Source: Fluviibacter sp039805865 (lineage in GTDB: Bacteria > Pseudomonadota > Gammaproteobacteria > Burkholderiales > Rhodocyclaceae). From it: DNA of 11,922 bases. The DNA is taken from contig JBDLTI010000058.1 of assembly GCA_039805865.1 (NCBI GenBank), forward strand, positions 1-11,922, read 5' to 3'. The notes beneath the pieces were generated by a model. That model did not search any database. It saw only the letters and a list, made by a program, of their open reading frames with translations, and was not told the DNA's origin. Shown piece by piece: positions 6,659-11,922 of this stretch. The position numbers and the translations under genes are program-made. Each line of letters begins with the position of its first letter. Position 1 is the first letter of the stretch.

Positions 6659-7114
6659 TTAAAACGGAATGTCGTCGTCCAGATCCGCCACATTCGCTGG
6701 CGGGCGACGGCTCGCGTTGTTGCCACCCGCAGAGGCTGGCGCGAATGGGTCATCACGGCTCACAGGCTCGCCCTGGCCTTCACGGCGGCCCAGCATCTTC
6801 ATTTCGGTCGCTTCAACTTCAGTCGTATAGCGCTCCTGCCCGTCTTTATCTTGCCATTTGCGGGTCTTGATACGACCTTCAATGTAAACCTGCGAGCCTT
6901 TTTTGAGATATTGACCAGCAATCTCAGCCAGGCGGCGGTAAAAAACCACACGATGCCACTCGGTCAACTCACGCTGCTCGCCACTGGCTTTATCGCGCCA
7001 CGTATCAGTGGTTGCCAGGCGGATATTACAGACTGCATCGCCAGAAGTTGTGTAACGGGTTTCAGGGTCTGCACCCAGGTTGCCGATGAGAATTACTTTA
7101 TTAAGCGATGCCAT
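6659..7114 (-). CDS. ssb: Ssb, single-stranded DNA-binding protein
   Basis: This encodes 151 residues, a homotetrameric OB-fold protein that coats single-stranded DNA in replication, recombination and repair. The OB fold covers about residues 1-110: start MASLNKVILIGNLGADPETRY, ATTDTWRDKASGEQ, TEWHRVVFYRRLAEIAGQYLKKGSQVYIEGR (residues 51-81) and YTTEVEATEMKMLG. A short Gly/Pro/Ala/Asn-rich linker of about 30 residues leads to the acidic tip DLDDDIPF, the interaction site for many repair and replication partners. The linker is shorter than in E. coli Ssb (178 aa) but normal for the group. ATG 7112-7114 has GGAG 8 nt upstream. The gap to the preceding MFS gene is 74 nt; a weak -10 (TACACT, minus strand) lies there, but I cannot establish a separate promoter. 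No LexA box is seen. Confidence 0.97.
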   Translation of the reverse strand: MASLNKVILIGNLGADPETRYTTSGDAVCNIRLATTDTWRDKASGEQRELTEWHRVVFYRRLAEIAGQYLKKGSQVYIEGRIKTRKWQDKDGQERYTTEVEATEMKMLGRREGQGEPVSRDDPFAPASAGGNNASRRPPANVADLDDDIPF

Positions 7115-7188
7115 AAGAGTCTCCAGAGTTAACGAGTGTAGCGGCCAAAAAGATGGCTTACAGGTTTAAGAGAATAACATGCCAGCGT

Positions 7189-8406
7189 TTATGCGGGAAC
7201 TCGTGCCGGCCACTTCAGCAAAATGACGAACCAGATCAATGCCAACACACCACAACCAGTAAAAACGGCCATATAGCCGCCGGTTTGCAGCAGCCAGCCA
7301 CCCAGCGCCCCGCCTAAAAAGAGGCCTAACGACTGCAAGGTGTTGTAGATACCTAGTGCTCGCGCCTTACCCGCAGGCGGCGCGATGCGTGATATCAGGG
7401 AAGGTTGCAAGGCCTCCAGGATGTTAAATCCCGTAAAGAAGAGCGCAATTAGCAGCAAAATCAATGAAGTTGCCAGAAATTGACTCTCAACCCCCACGCC
7501 AAACAACGCCACAAACCCCAACTGAACGACACCAATTAAAGCAACCGCAAAAGCAAACACCTGCGCCATGCGCTTGTGCCGTTCAGCCTGCATCATGGCA
7601 GGCCACAACACAAAAAATGAGGCCACAACAGCCGGCACATAAATCATCCAGTGATTCTGCAGCGGTAACCCCGCTAACTGAATAAGCAACGCCGGTACGG
7701 CTACCCACATGGCAATCTGAATCGCATGCAGGATAAAAACGCCGAGGTTTAGCCGAATGAGACGCGGGTCAACCAAAACCTGACGAAAGGTACCGGGCAC
7801 CGCACCCGAGAGTGTCGGCTCCGGCGGCACCCAGCGGAATAGCGCCCAGAAAGCGCCCACACCCAGCGCACACGTTACCCAGAAAATGCCGCTCAAACCA
7901 ATCCAGCCATAGATCACCGGGGCTATCGCGAGTGACAAGGCAAACATCAGCGCGATTGATCCGCCAATCATTGCCATCGCCTTGCTACGCTGGCTGTCAC
8001 GGGTTAAATCCGCCACTAACGCGGTAATCGCTGCCGAAATAGCGCCACTCCCCTGGAGCATACGGCCGATAGTCATTGATGAAACCGAATCGGCCAACGC
8101 ACAAATGATGCTGCCCGCCAGAAACAGTACCAGGCCGCAAGCAATCACCGGTTTACGCCCCCAATGATCGGCCAGAATGCCAAAAGGCAACTGCAAACAG
8201 GCTTGAGTGAGCCCATAAGCGCCCAACGCCAGACCGATGGCAGCAACGTCCTGCCCTCCCGTCAGATTGCGTGCCGCTACCGCAAATACCGGCAGCACAA
8301 TGAACAAACCCAGCATCCGCAGCGCAAATATCGCGGCCAAACCAAGCGCGGCGCGGCGCTCATCTGGCAACATCGGTTCTTTAACAGGGGAATCAGTACG
8401 TGACAT
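7189..8406 (-). CDS. MFS transporter, YajR-like drug/H+ antiporter type
   Basis: This 405-residue protein has twelve predicted hydrophobic segments and the major facilitator motif A, GILADHWGRKP, at residues 76-86, between helices 2 and 3. The N-terminal half resembles the YajR/DHA1 branch (ALRMLGLFIVLPVF; GRMLQGSGAISAA; ADLTRDSQRSKAMAMIG). E. coli YajR has an extra C-terminal cytoplasmic domain, which is absent here: the protein ends soon after the last helix (VILLKWPARVPA). The substrate is unknown. The start at ATG 8404-8406 lacks a clear Shine-Dalgarno; M12 (8371-8373) is a possible later start and would still precede helix 1. It is transcribed in the same direction as ssb and is divergent from uvrA, so it may lead an MFS-ssb-kup transcript. 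Confidence 0.88.
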   Translation of the reverse strand: MSRTDSPVKEPMLPDERRAALGLAAIFALRMLGLFIVLPVFAVAARNLTGGQDVAAIGLALGAYGLTQACLQLPFGILADHWGRKPVIACGLVLFLAGSIICALADSVSSMTIGRMLQGSGAISAAITALVADLTRDSQRSKAMAMIGGSIALMFALSLAIAPVIYGWIGLSGIFWVTCALGVGAFWALFRWVPPEPTLSGAVPGTFRQVLVDPRLIRLNLGVFILHAIQIAMWVAVPALLIQLAGLPLQNHWMIYVPAVVASFFVLWPAMMQAERHKRMAQVFAFAVALIGVVQLGFVALFGVGVESQFLATSLILLLIALFFTGFNILEALQPSLISRIAPPAGKARALGIYNTLQSLGLFLGGALGGWLLQTGGYMAVFTGCGVLALIWFVILLKWPARVPA

Positions 8407-8463
8407 AGGGTCTGCGGGTGCCAGTTTTAGGGTCGGATCGGTGGAAATCTAAAAATAAATGGT

Positions 8464-8493
8464 GCGCCGGTTGCGGCGCGCAAAGACAGCCGC
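8464..8493 (+). other. Two overlapping GC-rich hairpins upstream of uvrA
   Basis: GCGCCG (8464-8469) and CGGCGC (8474-8479) form a perfect 6-bp stem with a 4-base loop GTTG, extendable by a wobble pair. The right arm also contains GCGGC (8473-8477), which can pair with GCCGC (8489-8493) across an 11-base loop. The two folds exclude each other. They lie in the 151-bp spacer between divergent MFS and uvrA genes. There is no following U-tract, so they are not evident terminators. Whether they lie in a transcript or in promoter DNA is unknown. Confidence 0.45.
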
Positions 8494-8503
8494 GTAATAT
8501 TAC
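8494..8503. promoter_or_regulatory. Palindrome GTAATATTAC with possible -10 hexamer for uvrA
   Basis: A perfect 10-bp palindrome. On the plus strand TAATAT (8495-8500) is a 4/6 match to the -10 consensus, with TTGCGG (8471-8476) 18 bp upstream as a weak -35. This would give a uvrA leader of about 50 nt. Because of the symmetry the same hexamer reads on the minus strand. The assignment is tentative: symmetry may equally mark a protein-binding site or be chance. Confidence 0.3.
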
Positions 8504-8557
8504 CAGTTGCCCTGCGTTTCACCGGGGCCTTAACGCTTTCAAAGACCGGAATTCCAC

Positions 8558-11440
<2,883 letters not shown>

Positions 11441-11461
11441 GTTTCGCTAAAATGCACGCCT

Positions 11462-11478
11462 GGCTTCCCCAGAAAGCC
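11462..11478 (+). terminator. Small hairpin after uvrA, weak terminator candidate
   Basis: GGCTT (11462-11466) pairs with AAGCC (11474-11478) around a 7-base loop, followed by the pyrimidine-rich GATTCTCTTC. The stem is short and the U-run broken, so this would be at best a weak terminator between uvrA (stop at 11440) and the next gene (start 11523). Confidence 0.3.
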
Positions 11479-11522
11479 GATTCTCTTCAACGCCTTAAAG
11501 ACTCACACGGATCATTTCAATC

Positions 11523-11922
11523 ATGAACACTGGTTGGTTAGACAAAAGCCGCATCATCGCCACACCCGGATTCAATCGCTGGCTCGTACCGCCCGCTGCA
11601 TTAGCTATCCATCTCTGTATCGGTATGGCCTATGGCTTCTCGGTGTTCTGGTTGCCGCTCTCACGCGCCATTGGCATTTCTGCACCTGTCGCATGCCCGG
11701 CAGAGATGAGCCTGCTGACCGAGCTCTTCGCCGCAAACTGCGACTGGAAAATCTCGACGTTGGGTTGGATGTACACCCTATTCTTTGTATTCCTGGGTTC
11801 CTCAGCGGCTATCTGGGGCGGCTGGCTTGAACGCGTTGGCCCACGCAAAGCCGGTGTCGTTTCGGCTTTCTGCTGGTGCGGCGGTCTGGTCATCTCGGCT
11901 ATCGGCATCAAGCTGCACCAGA
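11523..11922 (+). CDS. OFA-family MFS transporter, 5' part only
   Basis: An open frame of 133 codons starts at ATG 11523 and runs off the right edge with no stop. It begins MNTGWLDKSRIIATPGFNRW and then a hydrophobic helix (LVPPAALAIHLCIGMAYGFSVFWL, in two parts, residues 21-32 and 33-44). A second helix follows near 78-98, then an MFS motif-A-like loop GGWLERVGPRKAG (99-111) and a third helix. This arrangement is that of the oxalate/formate antiporter-like (OFA) branch of MFS, whose members carry small carboxylates; the actual substrate cannot be inferred. The periplasmic loop between helices 1 and 2 is long and holds Cys58 and Cys73. It lies 82 nt after uvrA on the same strand; TAAAAT at 11448-11453 could be a -10 but lacks a good -35. 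The ribosome site is weak. Confidence 0.85.
   Translation, partial: MNTGWLDKSRIIATPGFNRWLVPPAALAIHLCIGMAYGFSVFWLPLSRAIGISAPVACPAEMSLLTELFAANCDWKISTLGWMYTLFFVFLGSSAAIWGGWLERVGPRKAGVVSAFCWCGGLVISAIGIKLHQ

Noticed and set aside
7150..7166. Short GCCA/TGGC hairpin between the MFS gene and ssb
   Set aside because: The stem is only 4-5 bp with a wobble pair and no U-tract in the transcribed direction; too weak to call a terminator.
6359..7744. Repeated 14-mer GCAGGATAAAAACG near 6359 and 7730
   Set aside because: Both copies fall in transmembrane coding segments on the minus strand, encoding VFILR and VFILH in kup and the MFS gene; similar hydrophobic codons explain the match, and flanks differ.
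8411..8424. CTG...CAG pair resembling a LexA site near the MFS start
   Set aside because: The spacing is 7 bases rather than 10 and the CTGT/ACAG arms are incomplete.

Overview
The window looks like ordinary, gene-dense chromosome from a Gram-negative proteobacterium, most probably a betaproteobacterium. The grounds are an mlaF-mlaE-mlaD-mlaA-mlaC-mlaB operon in which the outer-membrane lipoprotein gene mlaA sits between mlaD and mlaC and an extra ABC ATPase follows mlaB; a stand-alone RfaE2/HldE C-terminal enzyme; and an ssb - MFS - uvrA arrangement. These orders are, from general knowledge, typical of Burkholderiales, Nitrosomonadales and their relatives. GC content by eye is moderate (a little above 50%). 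The genus cannot be fixed from this sequence alone.

Layout. Positions 1-3981 are one leftward operon for phospholipid traffic between the two membranes: mlaF (ATPase), mlaE (permease), mlaD (MCE substrate-binding protein), mlaA (outer-membrane lipoprotein), mlaC (periplasmic shuttle), mlaB (STAS regulator), then the 5' part of another ABC ATPase that runs off the left edge. The genes are joined by overlaps or very short gaps. A 191-bp divergent spacer (3982-4172) separates this operon from rfaE2 (rightward), which makes the ADP-heptose precursor of LPS inner core. rfaE2 converges on kup across a short imperfect hairpin. Leftward from 8406 come an MFS transporter gene, ssb and then kup. A 151-bp divergent spacer (8407-8557) with GC-rich hairpins and an AT palindrome separates the MFS gene from uvrA (rightward, 960 aa). 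After uvrA a second, unrelated MFS gene of OFA type begins at 11523 and runs off the right edge.

Functionally the left third is envelope maintenance: Mla proteins keep the outer leaflet rich in LPS, and RfaE2 feeds LPS core synthesis. The rest is housekeeping: potassium uptake, single-stranded DNA binding, nucleotide excision repair and two secondary transporters. All complete genes look intact, with expected lengths and catalytic motifs. I saw no tRNA, rRNA, CRISPR, insertion sequence, phage gene or sign of recent transfer, and no convincing new biological system. The observations listed under findings are modest.
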